From positions 17,770 to 81,769 of the forward strand of contig DATAWQ010000040.1 in NCBI GenBank assembly GCA_036267135.1: DNA of 64,000 nucleotides, written 5' to 3'. Both the position numbers and the translations under genes were made by a program. Source of the stretch: PALSA-505 sp036267135. GTDB taxonomy: Bacteria; Actinomycetota; Actinomycetes; Streptosporangiales; Streptosporangiaceae. The notes beneath the pieces were generated by a model, which was given only the letters and a program-made list of their open reading frames with translations, did not search any database and was not told where the DNA came from. Positions 18,343 through 27,363 of this stretch are shown in pieces (position 1 is the first letter of the stretch; every line of letters begins with the position of its first letter).

Positions 18343-19851
18343 ATGAACATCGCCAGCAATCTCGCGCGCAGCGCCGAAGCGCATCCCGACCGGGTCGCGG
18401 TCAAACTGGACGACGCGGCGCTGAGCTACAGCCTGCTCGACGGCGCGACCCAGCACATCGCGGGACTACTGGCCAGCAAGGGCGTGGAGCCGGGCGACCG
18501 GGTCGGGGTGATGCTGCCGAACGTGCCGCACTTCGCGGTGCTGTACTACGGCATTCTGCGGGCCGGCGCCGTCGTGGTGCCGATGAACCCGCTGCTCAAG
18601 CAGCGCGAGGTGGCCTTCTACCTGGGGAACTCCGGGGCGAAGCTGATCTTCGCCTGGGAGCTGTTCGCGGCGGAGGCCAAGGCAGGGGCGGCGGAGGCCG
18701 AGGCGGAGCTGGTCGTGGTGGACACCGGCGGGTTCATCGATCTGGTCGGGTCGGCGCCCGCGGTGGCCGGGGTGGTGGACCGGGCGCCGGACGACACCGC
18801 GGTGATCTTGTATACGTCCGGCACCACCGGGCAGCCCAAGGGCGCCGAGCTGACGCACGCCAACCTGGACCGCAACATCGAAGCCTGCGTAAACGACATC
18901 GAGAGCCTGACCCCGGACGACGTGATGTTCGGCGGCCTGCCGCTGTTCCACGTGTTCGGGCAGACCTGCGGCCTGAACGGGGCGATCAAGGCGGGCGCCT
19001 GCCTGACCCTGCTGCCGCGGTTCGACGCCAAGAAGGCGCTGGAAATCCTGGTGCGGGACAAGGTGACGGTGTTCGGCGGGGTGCCGACGATGTTCGTCGC
19101 GCTGGTCCACCATCCCGACCACGGTGACTACGACCTGTCCACGCTGCGGCTGTGTGTGTCCGGCGGGGCGGCCATGCCGGTCGAGGTGATGAACGCGTTC
19201 GAGAAGGAATTCGGCTGCGTGGTGCTGGAGGGTTACGGGCTGTCCGAGACCTCGCCGGTCGCGTCGTTCAACTCCGCGGACGAGCGGCGGCCCGGATCGG
19301 TCGGCAAGCCGATCGCTGGGGTGGAGTTCCGGATCGTGGACGACGCGGACAACGACGTGCCGGACGGCGAGCCCGGCGAGATCGTCATCCGCGGCCACAA
19401 CGTGATGAAGGGCTACTGGAACAAACCGGAGGAGACCGCGAGCGCCATGGGGGGGACTGGGGAGGCGGGTGGGGGCTGGTTCCACACCGGCGACGTGGGC
19501 AAGCGGGACGCCGACGGCTTCTACTACATCGTGGACAGGAAGAAGGAGATGATCATCCGCGGCGGCTACAACGTCTACCCGCGGGAAATCGAGGAGGTGC
19601 TGTACGAGCACCCGGCGGTGGCCGAAGCCGCCGTCATCGGGGTGCCGCACGCCGAGCTCGGTGAGGAGATCGCCGCCGTGCTCGCGCTCAAGCCCGGGCA
19701 GAGCGCCAGCCCGCAGGAGCTGCGGGACTACGTCAAGAGCAAGGTGGCCGCGTACAAGTACCCGCGCACCGTGAAGATCGTGGACGCGCTGCCGAAGGGC
19801 CCCACCGGGAAGATCCTCAAGCGGGAGATCAAGCTGGAGTCGGCCGGATGA
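18343..19851 (+). CDS. Fatty acyl-CoA ligase (FadD-type)
   Basis: 502 residues from ATG 18343, with GGAGG 11 nt upstream; an upstream in-frame start lacks support. The AMP-binding motif YTSGTTGQPKG, the GYGLSET motif and the C-terminal hinge DRKKEMIIRGGYNVYPREIE with the acyl-transfer Lys in PKGPTGKILKREI are all intact. It activates a carboxylic acid, probably a medium or long fatty acid, to the acyl-CoA by way of an acyl-AMP. Its stop overlaps the start of the next gene by 4 bp (ATGA), so the two are coupled. A Gly-rich insertion (MGGTGEAGGG) precedes WFHTGDVG. Confidence 0.9.
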   Translation: MNIASNLARSAEAHPDRVAVKLDDAALSYSLLDGATQHIAGLLASKGVEPGDRVGVMLPNVPHFAVLYYGILRAGAVVVPMNPLLKQREVAFYLGNSGAKLIFAWELFAAEAKAGAAEAEAELVVVDTGGFIDLVGSAPAVAGVVDRAPDDTAVILYTSGTTGQPKGAELTHANLDRNIEACVNDIESLTPDDVMFGGLPLFHVFGQTCGLNGAIKAGACLTLLPRFDAKKALEILVRDKVTVFGGVPTMFVALVHHPDHGDYDLSTLRLCVSGGAAMPVEVMNAFEKEFGCVVLEGYGLSETSPVASFNSADERRPGSVGKPIAGVEFRIVDDADNDVPDGEPGEIVIRGHNVMKGYWNKPEETASAMGGTGEAGGGWFHTGDVGKRDADGFYYIVDRKKEMIIRGGYNVYPREIEEVLYEHPAVAEAAVIGVPHAELGEEIAAVLALKPGQSASPQELRDYVKSKVAAYKYPRTVKIVDALPKGPTGKILKREIKLESAG

Positions 19852-20855
19852 CCGGGACCAGGGAGGTGCACCTGGTCTCGCGCCCTTCGGGCTGGCCGGT
19901 GCCGGAGAACTTCGCGGTGGTGTCGGCCGAGCTGCCGGAGCCGGGCGAGGGTGAGCTGCTGGTCCGCAACACCTATCTGTCGGTGGACCCGTACATGCGC
20001 GGGCGGATGAACGACGTGCCGTCCTACGTCCCGCCGTTCGAGCTCGGCCACGCGATGACCGGCGGGGCGATCGGCGAGGTGGTGACGTCGAACGCGCCGG
20101 GGTTCGGCCCCGGTGATCAGGTGGTACACGAGGTGGGCTGGCGGGAGCACGCGATCGTGCCGGCCGGGGGCGCGCACAAGTTCGACCCGGTGCCCGGCTT
20201 GACGGACTCGCAGTTCCTCGGCGCGCTCGGCCTGACCGGCCTGACCGCCTACGTCGGGCTGCTTGACATCGCCGGATTCAGCCGCGGCGAGACCGTGTTC
20301 GTGTCCGGCGCGGCCGGTGCGGTGGGCAGCATGGCCGGGCAGATCGCCCGGATGCTCGGCGCGGCGCGGGTGATCGGCTCGGCCGGGTCGCCGGAGAAGG
20401 TGGCCTACCTGACCGAGCGGCTTGGATTCGACGCGGCCTTCAGCTACCGGGACGGGAAGGTGCGCGACCTGCTGGCGCAGGCGGCGCCGGAAGGGATCGA
20501 CGTCTACTTCGACAACGTGGGCGGCGAGCACCTGGAGGCGGCCATCGGCGCGCTGAAGCTGCGCGGCCGGGTCGCGATGTGCGGGGCGATCTCGCAGTAC
20601 AACAACACCGAGGCCGCGCCGGGCCCGAGAAACCTGGCGCTGGCCATCGGCAGGCGGCTGCGGCTGCAGGGGTACATCGTGTCCGACCACTGGAAACGGT
20701 TCGGCGACATGGTCGCCAAGGTGGGACCGTGGCTGGCGAACGGCGACATCGTGGCCGACGAGACCGCAGTGGACGGGCTTGACCACGCGGTCGATGCGTT
20801 CCTCGGCATGATGCGCGGCGAGAACACCGGGAAGATGGTCATCCGGCTGGGCTAG
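19848..20855 (+). CDS. NADP-dependent enone reductase (MDR family)
   Basis: 335 residues of the zinc-free medium-chain dehydrogenase/reductase family, leukotriene B4 12-hydroxydehydrogenase/CurA type. The N-terminal catalytic domain has YLSVDPYMRGRM, the dinucleotide site is VFVSGAAGAVGSMAGQIA, and YFDNVGG is typical. It reduces the double bond of alpha,beta-unsaturated carbonyls with NADPH. Translational coupling with the acyl-CoA ligase suggests both act on the same lipid-derived substrate, which is inference. It converges on the next gene with overlapping stop codons (ctag, 20852-20855). Confidence 0.88.
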   Translation: MTGTREVHLVSRPSGWPVPENFAVVSAELPEPGEGELLVRNTYLSVDPYMRGRMNDVPSYVPPFELGHAMTGGAIGEVVTSNAPGFGPGDQVVHEVGWREHAIVPAGGAHKFDPVPGLTDSQFLGALGLTGLTAYVGLLDIAGFSRGETVFVSGAAGAVGSMAGQIARMLGAARVIGSAGSPEKVAYLTERLGFDAAFSYRDGKVRDLLAQAAPEGIDVYFDNVGGEHLEAAIGALKLRGRVAMCGAISQYNNTEAAPGPRNLALAIGRRLRLQGYIVSDHWKRFGDMVAKVGPWLANGDIVADETAVDGLDHAVDAFLGMMRGENTGKMVIRLG

Positions 20856-23461
20856 ACGCCGAGCACCTCGACCGTTCCCTGCCCGCCGTCGACCCGGATC
20901 CGGTCGCCGCTGTGCAGCCGCATGGTCGCGTCGCCGCAGCCGACCACGGCGGGCAGGCCGAGTTCACGCGCCACGATCGCCGCGTGCGACAGCGGCGCGC
21001 CGACGTCGGTGACCACGGCGGCGGCCCGGGGGAAGACCGGTGTCCAGCCGATGTTGGTCGACGTGGTGACCAGGATCTCGCCGTCGCCGAGTTGCCCGGC
21101 GTCCTCGGCCGAGGCGATCACCCGAGCCACACCTTCGACCACCCCGGCGGCTCCAGGGAACCCGGTGATCGTGCCGCCCCGGGGGCCCGCGGACGCGGCC
21201 GTGCCGTGCTCGTCGTAGAGGTCGGTGCGCCGGGCCGGATCGGCGGCCCAGCGAACCGGGTCGAACCGGCCGCGAATCACCGGCGGATAGGGCGGCAGCG
21301 CGCGGTAAGCCTGGTACGTGGCCCGGCGGGCCGGCACCGCGGACAGCGACGACCGATCCCCCCGCAACACAGCCAGGATCTCCTGGTAGCTCAGGAGGAA
21401 CAGGTCATCGCCGTGGCCGGTCAGCTCGCCGGCCCGCAGCACCCAGGCGCGCAGCACCCACATCGACCTGACCAGTTCGCTTCTGGCCGCCTCGCGATCG
21501 CGGGCCACCGCCGCCCACCGGCCAGTCATTTTGCGCACTCGGGCCACCAGCTTGGCCGGCCGCTGTTGCCGCAGCCGGTCCCAGATGGCCTGCCTAGCCG
21601 CTTCCTGCCTGGCCAGCAGGTCGTCGGCGCGGTGGGCGGTGTCCTTGACCCGGGCCAGCTCCGCGTCGATCCAGCCCGGGTCCTCGCCGGGCCGGGGGAA
21701 CGACACCTCCATCTCGTGCGGGCCCCGGTGCCCGTACCGCCCGACGAATACCGCCCGGTTGATCTCACCCCGGGCGAGCTGGCCGAGCCCGGTCGCGAGG
21801 CCGAGGCTGGCCAGCTCGCCAGCCCCGGCTTGCTGGCCGGAGACCAACCTGGCCGCATCGGCCTGGCCGATGAGCCCGGCCAGCTTGCCCGGCACGGTGA
21901 GCAGGATGACTGCCCTGGTTCCCGCGGCCGCCGCGGCCGTCAGCATGTCGCTGGCCCGGACGAACAACGGCCCGACCCGGCTGGACCACAGGTCCGCCAG
22001 CGCGGCGGCCTGACCGGTCTGCTGGATCTCGGCGCGCAGGGTGTCGCACCGGTCCGGGGTGGTGGCCAGGAAGTCGGGCAGGCCTTTGTGGGCCCGGCCC
22101 AGCCTGCGCGCGTTGGCGACGCCGAGCGGGATCACCATCCTGATGACCTTGAATCGCGGCAGCCGGACCGGCGGCACTTCCACACCGGGTGGCAGCTTGC
22201 CGAAGACCGGCTCGGTCAGCGCGATGAACCGCTTGCGCGGGAGACCGGCCAGCGTGGAGAGCGCCGCGGACATGCTGAAGTTCGTGTAGAACCGGCCGCC
22301 GACCCGGCCGTAGCCGTGGTAATCCCCCACGTGCGGCGGCGATATCGCCCGCGTCATGAACAGCTCGACGAACGACCAGGTGGCTGGCGTCATCACATCG
22401 GGCATGGCCTCGCCGAGGTTGCCGTTGGTCCACAAGTAGTCGCCGTCCAGGGTGTCGTTCCACTCCTCACCCGGCTGGACCCCGGTCGCAGCGGCAGCCT
22501 GGCTGGTGACCGGCCTGGCCTGCAGCACGAAAAACTGGCCGTCGGCCCGTGCCCACTCGACGTCCACCGGCTGGCCGTACAGTTCCTCGATGGCCAGCCC
22601 GGTGCGGGCCAGTTCGGCGGCCTCGTCGCCGGACAGCACCGCCGCCCCGCGGCGCTCGGCGGGAGTGTCCTGCTCCCGGGTGCCGTCGCCGGCCGGGACG
22701 GTGGTCATCTCCTTGCCGCCGATCCGGTAGTCGTCCACCCGCCCGCTGGCCCGGCCGACGGTGACGGTGTCCGGGGTGACCTGCCCGCTCACCACGGACT
22801 CGCCGAGGCCCCAGTTGGCGTTGACCACGATGTGGTCGCGCTCGCCGGTCACCGGGTCGACGGTGAACAGGACGCCGGCCGCGTCGGCTGGGACGAACCG
22901 CTGCACCACGACGGCCATGCTGGCCTCACCGCCGCTGAGGCCGTGCCGCGCGCGGTAGCCGATGGCGCGTGGCGTCCACAGCGAGGCCCAGCACCGCTTG
23001 ACCGCGTCGAGCACCGCGGCTTCGCCGCGGACGTTGAGGTAGCTGGCGTGCTGGCCCGCGAACGACAGGCCGGGGAGGTCTTCGGTGGGGGCCGAGGACC
23101 GCACCGCAACCGTCACGTCGTCCCCGAGCCCGGCGTACGCCTCGGCGATAGCCGCCGCGGCGGCGTCAGGGACCGGTGCCGCTGCGAACAGTGCCCCAAG
23201 CCGCCGCGACGCGGTCTCGAACGTGGCCAGGTCGGACTGATCGACAGCGGCGAGGGCGTCAAAGGTCTGCTCGCGCAGGCCGTCGTGTCCGAGAAAATCG
23301 AGGTAGGCCCTGGTGGTCACACAGAACCCAGACGGGACCACCAGGCCCACGCGTGTCAGCCGCGACAACGAGGCGCCCTTACCGCCCACGGCCGCCACCG
23401 CGGCAGCCATCGCGGCGGCCGGGTCGTCGAGGGCCATCACCAGCGGCAGTTCCGTGGCCAT
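20852..23461 (-). CDS. Rifampicin-phosphotransferase-like PEP-utilising enzyme
   Basis: 869 residues with an ATP-grasp domain first (GGKGASLSRL, VAVRSSAPTEDLPGLSFAGQ, VVNANWGLGESVVSGQVTPD), a long middle domain beginning EWNDTLDGDYLWTNGNLGEAMPDVMTP, and a C-terminal swivelling domain with the phosphocarrier His826 in GAPLSHAAIVARELGLPAV. The length, the order of domains and the absence of a PEP-binding barrel after the His domain fit rifampicin phosphotransferases rather than PEP synthase. Those transfer the beta-phosphate of ATP to the antibiotic. I see no rifampicin-associated element upstream, so the true substrate is open. GGAGGAGG precedes the start. Confidence 0.75.
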   Translation of the reverse strand: MATELPLVMALDDPAAAMAAAVAAVGGKGASLSRLTRVGLVVPSGFCVTTRAYLDFLGHDGLREQTFDALAAVDQSDLATFETASRRLGALFAAAPVPDAAAAAIAEAYAGLGDDVTVAVRSSAPTEDLPGLSFAGQHASYLNVRGEAAVLDAVKRCWASLWTPRAIGYRARHGLSGGEASMAVVVQRFVPADAAGVLFTVDPVTGERDHIVVNANWGLGESVVSGQVTPDTVTVGRASGRVDDYRIGGKEMTTVPAGDGTREQDTPAERRGAAVLSGDEAAELARTGLAIEELYGQPVDVEWARADGQFFVLQARPVTSQAAAATGVQPGEEWNDTLDGDYLWTNGNLGEAMPDVMTPATWSFVELFMTRAISPPHVGDYHGYGRVGGRFYTNFSMSAALSTLAGLPRKRFIALTEPVFGKLPPGVEVPPVRLPRFKVIRMVIPLGVANARRLGRAHKGLPDFLATTPDRCDTLRAEIQQTGQAAALADLWSSRVGPLFVRASDMLTAAAAAGTRAVILLTVPGKLAGLIGQADAARLVSGQQAGAGELASLGLATGLGQLARGEINRAVFVGRYGHRGPHEMEVSFPRPGEDPGWIDAELARVKDTAHRADDLLARQEAARQAIWDRLRQQRPAKLVARVRKMTGRWAAVARDREAARSELVRSMWVLRAWVLRAGELTGHGDDLFLLSYQEILAVLRGDRSSLSAVPARRATYQAYRALPPYPPVIRGRFDPVRWAADPARRTDLYDEHGTAASAGPRGGTITGFPGAAGVVEGVARVIASAEDAGQLGDGEILVTTSTNIGWTPVFPRAAAVVTDVGAPLSHAAIVARELGLPAVVGCGDATMRLHSGDRIRVDGGQGTVEVLGV

Positions 23462-23541
23462 GAAACCTCCTCCGGAACCGGACTCAATTCCGTGATCCTG
23501 CCACGCCTCCGGCGCACCCCCACCCCCGGGTGGCCAGCCAG

Positions 23542-24711
23542 TCAGAGGGCCTGCAGAAAGACCGTTTTGAGCGCGTCCTGGGCGAGGCGGACGGGATTTC
23601 CCCGCATGCTGCTGGACTTCGAGGCCTTGGCGGCGACGTCGCCGGCGTGCTGCGGGCCGAGGCCGAAAGAGCCCAGGCCGCGAACATCGAGCCTGGTGAC
23701 CGTGTCGCGAATCCAGGCGACGCCTTCATCGGCCACCGCGTCGCCGCGGCCGGTCAGCAGCCGGGCCACCTCGGCGTACCGGGCGGCTACCTCCGCGTAC
23801 CAGGCGACGTCGGCCGGCCCAGGCGGACCGGAGCGCAACGCCTGCACGTTGGCCTCGATGACCGGCGCCAGTAGCGTGGCGCAGGCCACGCCGTGCGGCA
23901 CCTCCGCGATTGCGCCGATGACCCCGGCCAGGCCGTGCACGGCGCCCAGTTTCGCGTTGGCCAAGGCCATCCCGCCGAGCAGGCTGCACACGGCCATGTC
24001 TTCGCGAGCCCGCAGGTCGCTGCCGTCGGCGTAGGCCGCACGCAGCCCGGTCCCGGCCCGGCGCAGGCCCTCGCGGGCCAGCCCGTCGGTGACCGGGTTG
24101 GCCCGGGCCGACACGAACGGTTCCAGGCACTGGGTCAGGGCGTCCAGGCCGCTGGCGGCGGTGACCTGCGGCGGGCAGGAGACGGTGAGCCGCGGATCGA
24201 CCAGCGCGACCTTCGGGATCATCAGCGGGCTGCGCAGACTGGCCTTGAGGCCGTGTCCGGGTGAGGCGAGCACCGCATTGGCGGTGACCTCCGCACCCGT
24301 GCCCGCGGTGGTGGGCACGGCCACGCAGGGCACGGCGGGCCGGGTGATCTGCCGCCCGGCCCCGACCACCTCCAGATAATCCAGCGGGTCACCGCCGTTG
24401 CCCAGCAGCATCGCCACGGCCTTGCCGGTGTCGATGACGCTGCCGCCGCCGACCGCGATCACCACGTCGGCGCCGTGCTCGCGGGCGGCGGCCAGCGCCG
24501 CCCGGGCCAGGTCGACCGTTGGTTCGCCCGCCACCGGGAACGTCGCGGCCGGCGCCCCTAGCCCGGCCAGCAACCCCGCGTGCCGCGACGGGTCGGCTCC
24601 GGTGCACACCAGCACCCGCGAGCCGAGCCCGGCCACCACCTCCGGCAGTTCACCCGCCCGCCCTACGCCGACGATGACCCGGGCGGCCGTCGCGAACTCG
24701 AATCCGCTCAC
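23542..24711 (-). CDS. Iron-containing alcohol dehydrogenase / maleylacetate reductase type
   Basis: 389 residues from GTG 24709-24711; homologues begin at this FEFATAARVIVGVG segment, and the longer frame upstream is Arg/Pro-rich noise. It has the NAD-binding AVGGGSVIDTGKAVA, the PTTAGTGAEVTANAV motif, and metal ligands in SGLDALTQCLEPFVS and HGLAGVIGAIAEVPHG. Group III alcohol dehydrogenases oxidise or reduce alcohols and aldehydes with Fe2+; substrate not predictable. Only 23 bp separate its start from that of the divergent methyltransferase. It is followed, 80 bp on, by the phosphotransferase-like gene on the same strand. Confidence 0.85.
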   Translation of the reverse strand: MSGFEFATAARVIVGVGRAGELPEVVAGLGSRVLVCTGADPSRHAGLLAGLGAPAATFPVAGEPTVDLARAALAAAREHGADVVIAVGGGSVIDTGKAVAMLLGNGGDPLDYLEVVGAGRQITRPAVPCVAVPTTAGTGAEVTANAVLASPGHGLKASLRSPLMIPKVALVDPRLTVSCPPQVTAASGLDALTQCLEPFVSARANPVTDGLAREGLRRAGTGLRAAYADGSDLRAREDMAVCSLLGGMALANAKLGAVHGLAGVIGAIAEVPHGVACATLLAPVIEANVQALRSGPPGPADVAWYAEVAARYAEVARLLTGRGDAVADEGVAWIRDTVTRLDVRGLGSFGLGPQHAGDVAAKASKSSSMRGNPVRLAQDALKTVFLQAL

Positions 24712-24734
24712 GCAGGCAAGGGTAAAGTCGCCGC

Positions 24735-25463
24735 GTGCCCGACGCGATCTTTGCCCACCCGCGACTGGCCCGGATCTACGACGCGTTCGACGGGGACCGC
24801 GACGACCTGGACGCCTACCTGGGCCTCGCGGATGAACTGGGCGCGGACCGGGTACTCGACGTGGGCTGCGGGACGGGGTGCCTGGCGATCGCGCTGGCCA
24901 GGAGCGGCCGGACCGTGATAGGCGTCGACCCGTCCTGGGCGTCGCTGGACGTCGCACGGGGCAAGGAGCAGCCGGACGGGATCACCTGGGTACACGGTGA
25001 CGTCACGGCCGTCCCCGACCTCGGTGCCGACCTGGCCGTGATGACCGGGAACGTGGCGCAGGTCTTCCTCACCGACGACGACTGGGCCGGGGCGCTGCGG
25101 GGCATCCACAGCGCGCTGCGGCCGCACGGCCACCTGGCATTCGAGACCAGGCGGCCGCAGTACCGAGCCTGGGAGGAATGGGCGGCCGTCGCTGGCCCGG
25201 TCACCCTCGATGTCCCCGGCGTCGGCCCGGTCGAGCAGCGCCTCAAGGTCACCGACGTGAGCCTGCCGCTGGTCTCGTTCCGCTTCACCTGCCGGTTCCT
25301 GGTCGACGGGGAGGTCGTCACCTCGGACTCGACCCTCCGCTTCCGTGGCCGCGACGAGGTTGAATCGAGCCTGGCCGCCCAGGGCTACCGCGTCCTGGAC
25401 GTGCGCGACGCCCCCGACCGCCCCGGCCGTGAGTTCGTGTTCGTGGCGCAGCGCGCCGGGTGA
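24735..25463 (+). CDS. Class I SAM-dependent methyltransferase
   Basis: 242 residues from GTG 24735. SAM motif I is VLDVGCGTGCLAIALA (residues about 39-54), followed by the acidic VIGVDPS. The N-terminal IFAHPRLARIYDAFDGDRDDLDAY is the usual opening of a family of small Rossmann methyltransferases whose targets are not known. The C-terminal half (VEQRLKVTDVSLPLVSFRFTCRF) supplies the substrate lid. No clear ribosome site is visible; with only 23 bp to the divergent gene, a leaderless mRNA is likely. Confidence 0.85.
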   Translation: MPDAIFAHPRLARIYDAFDGDRDDLDAYLGLADELGADRVLDVGCGTGCLAIALARSGRTVIGVDPSWASLDVARGKEQPDGITWVHGDVTAVPDLGADLAVMTGNVAQVFLTDDDWAGALRGIHSALRPHGHLAFETRRPQYRAWEEWAAVAGPVTLDVPGVGPVEQRLKVTDVSLPLVSFRFTCRFLVDGEVVTSDSTLRFRGRDEVESSLAAQGYRVLDVRDAPDRPGREFVFVAQRAG

Positions 25464-25469
25464 GGCGGG

Positions 25470-26315
25470 TCAGCCGGCGAGCACCTGGCGCAGGGTGACC
25501 GCGAAGGCGTCGGACTGGCCGCCGAACCCGTTGTGGTTGCCGGGGAAGGTGACAGGCGCCGGGCCAAGACGCGCCGCCACGGCCACGGCCGCCCGGCCGG
25601 GCATCATCGCGGCGGACGCGGCGCCGACACCGGGAACGATGCGGACCGGCGTCGCGGCGAGCGCGGCGAAGTCGTGCTGGTAGTGAGTGCAGAGGATCAT
25701 GTGCCGCCCGAGGAGCGGGTGGTCCCTGGAGCCGTCGTCCGCCGTCGGCAACCCGAGCTCGGCCGGGTCTGGACCGGGCCGGCTGGCGAAGTCGTCCGGC
25801 AGCGGCCCCTGCTGGCTGACCATCGCGATGAACTTGGCCATCGCCGGCCCGAAGCCATCCCGCAGGTAGGTCTCGTGGATGGCCTCGCACGTGGCCAGCA
25901 ACGCGTCGCGGTCCGGCAGCACCTGGGCGATCGGCGGCTCGTGCGCGACCAGCGTCCGCACCTGCTCCGGGTGCCTGGCCACCAGGGCGAGCCCGTTGAC
26001 CGCACCGCCGCTGCTGCCGAAGACGTCCACCGGCCCGGCGCCCAGCGCGCCGATCAGCCGGTGCAGGTCGTCGGCATGCTCCCCGGGTGGGGACCCGCTG
26101 GCGCCGTCGGCTCGCTGGCTGCGCCCCACACCGCGGGGATCGTAGGTCACCACGGTGCGGTCGTCGAAGCACCCGGCCAGCTCGGCGAACCCGTCGGCCC
26201 CCATCGGCGACCCGATCAGCAGCAGCACCGGCTGCGCGCTGGCGTCGTTGGCCCGGACGTCATAGTGCAGCACGGCCCCGGGCACGGCCAGGGTGTCCCT
26301 CTTCGGTTCGCTCAT
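25470..26315 (-). CDS. Alpha/beta hydrolase
   Basis: 281 residues. The core reads PVLLLIGSPMGADGF (oxyanion region), TYDPRGVGRSQRAD, and the nucleophile Ser102 in VFGSSGGAVN; the catalytic His is in PGNHNGFGG near the C-terminus. The fold supports an esterase, haloperoxidase or similar activity. It converges on the methyltransferase with 6 bp between stop codons. No signal peptide, so cytoplasmic. Confidence 0.85.
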   Translation of the reverse strand: MSEPKRDTLAVPGAVLHYDVRANDASAQPVLLLIGSPMGADGFAELAGCFDDRTVVTYDPRGVGRSQRADGASGSPPGEHADDLHRLIGALGAGPVDVFGSSGGAVNGLALVARHPEQVRTLVAHEPPIAQVLPDRDALLATCEAIHETYLRDGFGPAMAKFIAMVSQQGPLPDDFASRPGPDPAELGLPTADDGSRDHPLLGRHMILCTHYQHDFAALAATPVRIVPGVGAASAAMMPGRAAVAVAARLGPAPVTFPGNHNGFGGQSDAFAVTLRQVLAG

Positions 26316-26375
26316 ACCTCTCCCTCGACAAGCCTCACGGTACCCACAACTACCGACATTTCGGGCTCCCGAGCC

Positions 26376-27263
26376 TCATCGGCCGGGCGCGGGCTTATTC
26401 GCCCCGGCGGCCAGGAAGGCGTGCGTGATCACCTGGTAGCCGGCCTGGTTGGGATGCTGGTTGGGGCCACGCGGCGGGCCGGCGCACTCCCAGGTCCACC
26501 GGCAGATGGCGGCCACGTTGCCCGGCAGGCTGCCCAAGCCGCGCACATTGACCTTGGCGCCGAAGTCGCTGGTGCTGAACGCGCTGAAAACATCGGCCAC
26601 CCGCACCCCATACTTCCGGTACTCCCGGTCGAGCAGCGCGTTGTAACCGTCCGCGCCGAACTCGACCAGCCGCGCGATCATCTCCCCCGTGAAGCCGTGC
26701 CGCCATTGCGCCAGCGCGGGCAGGTAGTAGTTCATCGCGATGAGCCGTGCGCCCGGGTCAGCCTGCCGCAGCCTGGCCAGGATCGTGCCGAGGTTGCTGA
26801 TGGCGCCGGGGATCGTCTTGGTGGCGCAGGTCGCGAGCCCGCTGGGCGTGGGGTTGAGCAGGCAGGTCTCCGGGTCGTTGGCCCCGATGTCCAGCGTGAC
26901 CAGCGAGATCTGGCCGCGGTGCGCACGCAGGAACGCGGTCGCGTCGGCGAGCTGCGACCCGCCCGGGTAGCGGCAGATGCCGCCGTGGATCATCGAGACC
27001 GTGGTCTCCCCGATGCAGCCCAGCCTGACCAGCCGCAGCCCGGGCCGCTCCCGGCGCAAGATCGCGTACAACTGGCTGGCGTACCCCTGCCCGGTCGCCG
27101 CGCTCGTCCCCGAGGCGTCCGGCTGCGCCCCCACCGCCAGCGAATCCCCCAGCGCCAGGTAGTAACGGACCGGCGGCCGCGCCTGCCCCGCCGACCCGCC
27201 GCAGCCCCCGGCCAGGCCTGCGGTCACCGCGGCCAGCACCACAGCGGCCACAACCCGGCGCAT
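26376..27263 (-). CDS. SGNH/GDSL hydrolase lipoprotein
   Basis: 295 residues. The N-terminus has a lipobox LAGGC with Cys21, so the protein is exported and lipid-anchored. Catalytic blocks of SGNH hydrolases are in place: GDSL with Ser41, the Gly in CIGETT, the Asn in DIGANDPE, and the C-terminal HPNQAGY carrying the catalytic His. Such enzymes cleave esters of lipids or acetylated polysaccharides. Extra cysteine pairs (CLLNP..CATK, CRW..ECAG) suggest disulfides outside the cell. Confidence 0.87.
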   Translation of the reverse strand: MRRVVAAVVLAAVTAGLAGGCGGSAGQARPPVRYYLALGDSLAVGAQPDASGTSAATGQGYASQLYAILRRERPGLRLVRLGCIGETTVSMIHGGICRYPGGSQLADATAFLRAHRGQISLVTLDIGANDPETCLLNPTPSGLATCATKTIPGAISNLGTILARLRQADPGARLIAMNYYLPALAQWRHGFTGEMIARLVEFGADGYNALLDREYRKYGVRVADVFSAFSTSDFGAKVNVRGLGSLPGNVAAICRWTWECAGPPRGPNQHPNQAGYQVITHAFLAAGANKPAPGR

Positions 27264-27300
27264 CGCTCTCCCGTCCCGTCGCTGCCTTCTTAATTCTTAC

Positions 27301-27315
27301 TGAACGGTGGCCACC
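27301..27315 (+). repeat. Dispersed motif, copy 3 (15 bp)
   Basis: Full TGAACGGTGGCCACC between the GDSL gene start and the end of the DUF4143 ATPase gene, preceded by the AT-rich taattcttac. Confidence 0.85.
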
Positions 27316-27363
27316 ACAACGAACCGCCCACTGGCAGGCCGGCCCGCACCTTCCGCGCTCGGT

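Noticed and set aside
24712..24957. Longer form of the Fe-dehydrogenase with an 82-residue N-terminal extension.
   Set aside because: The extension is Arg/Pro-rich and antisense to the methyltransferase's conserved SAM site; homologues begin at the GTG at 24711.
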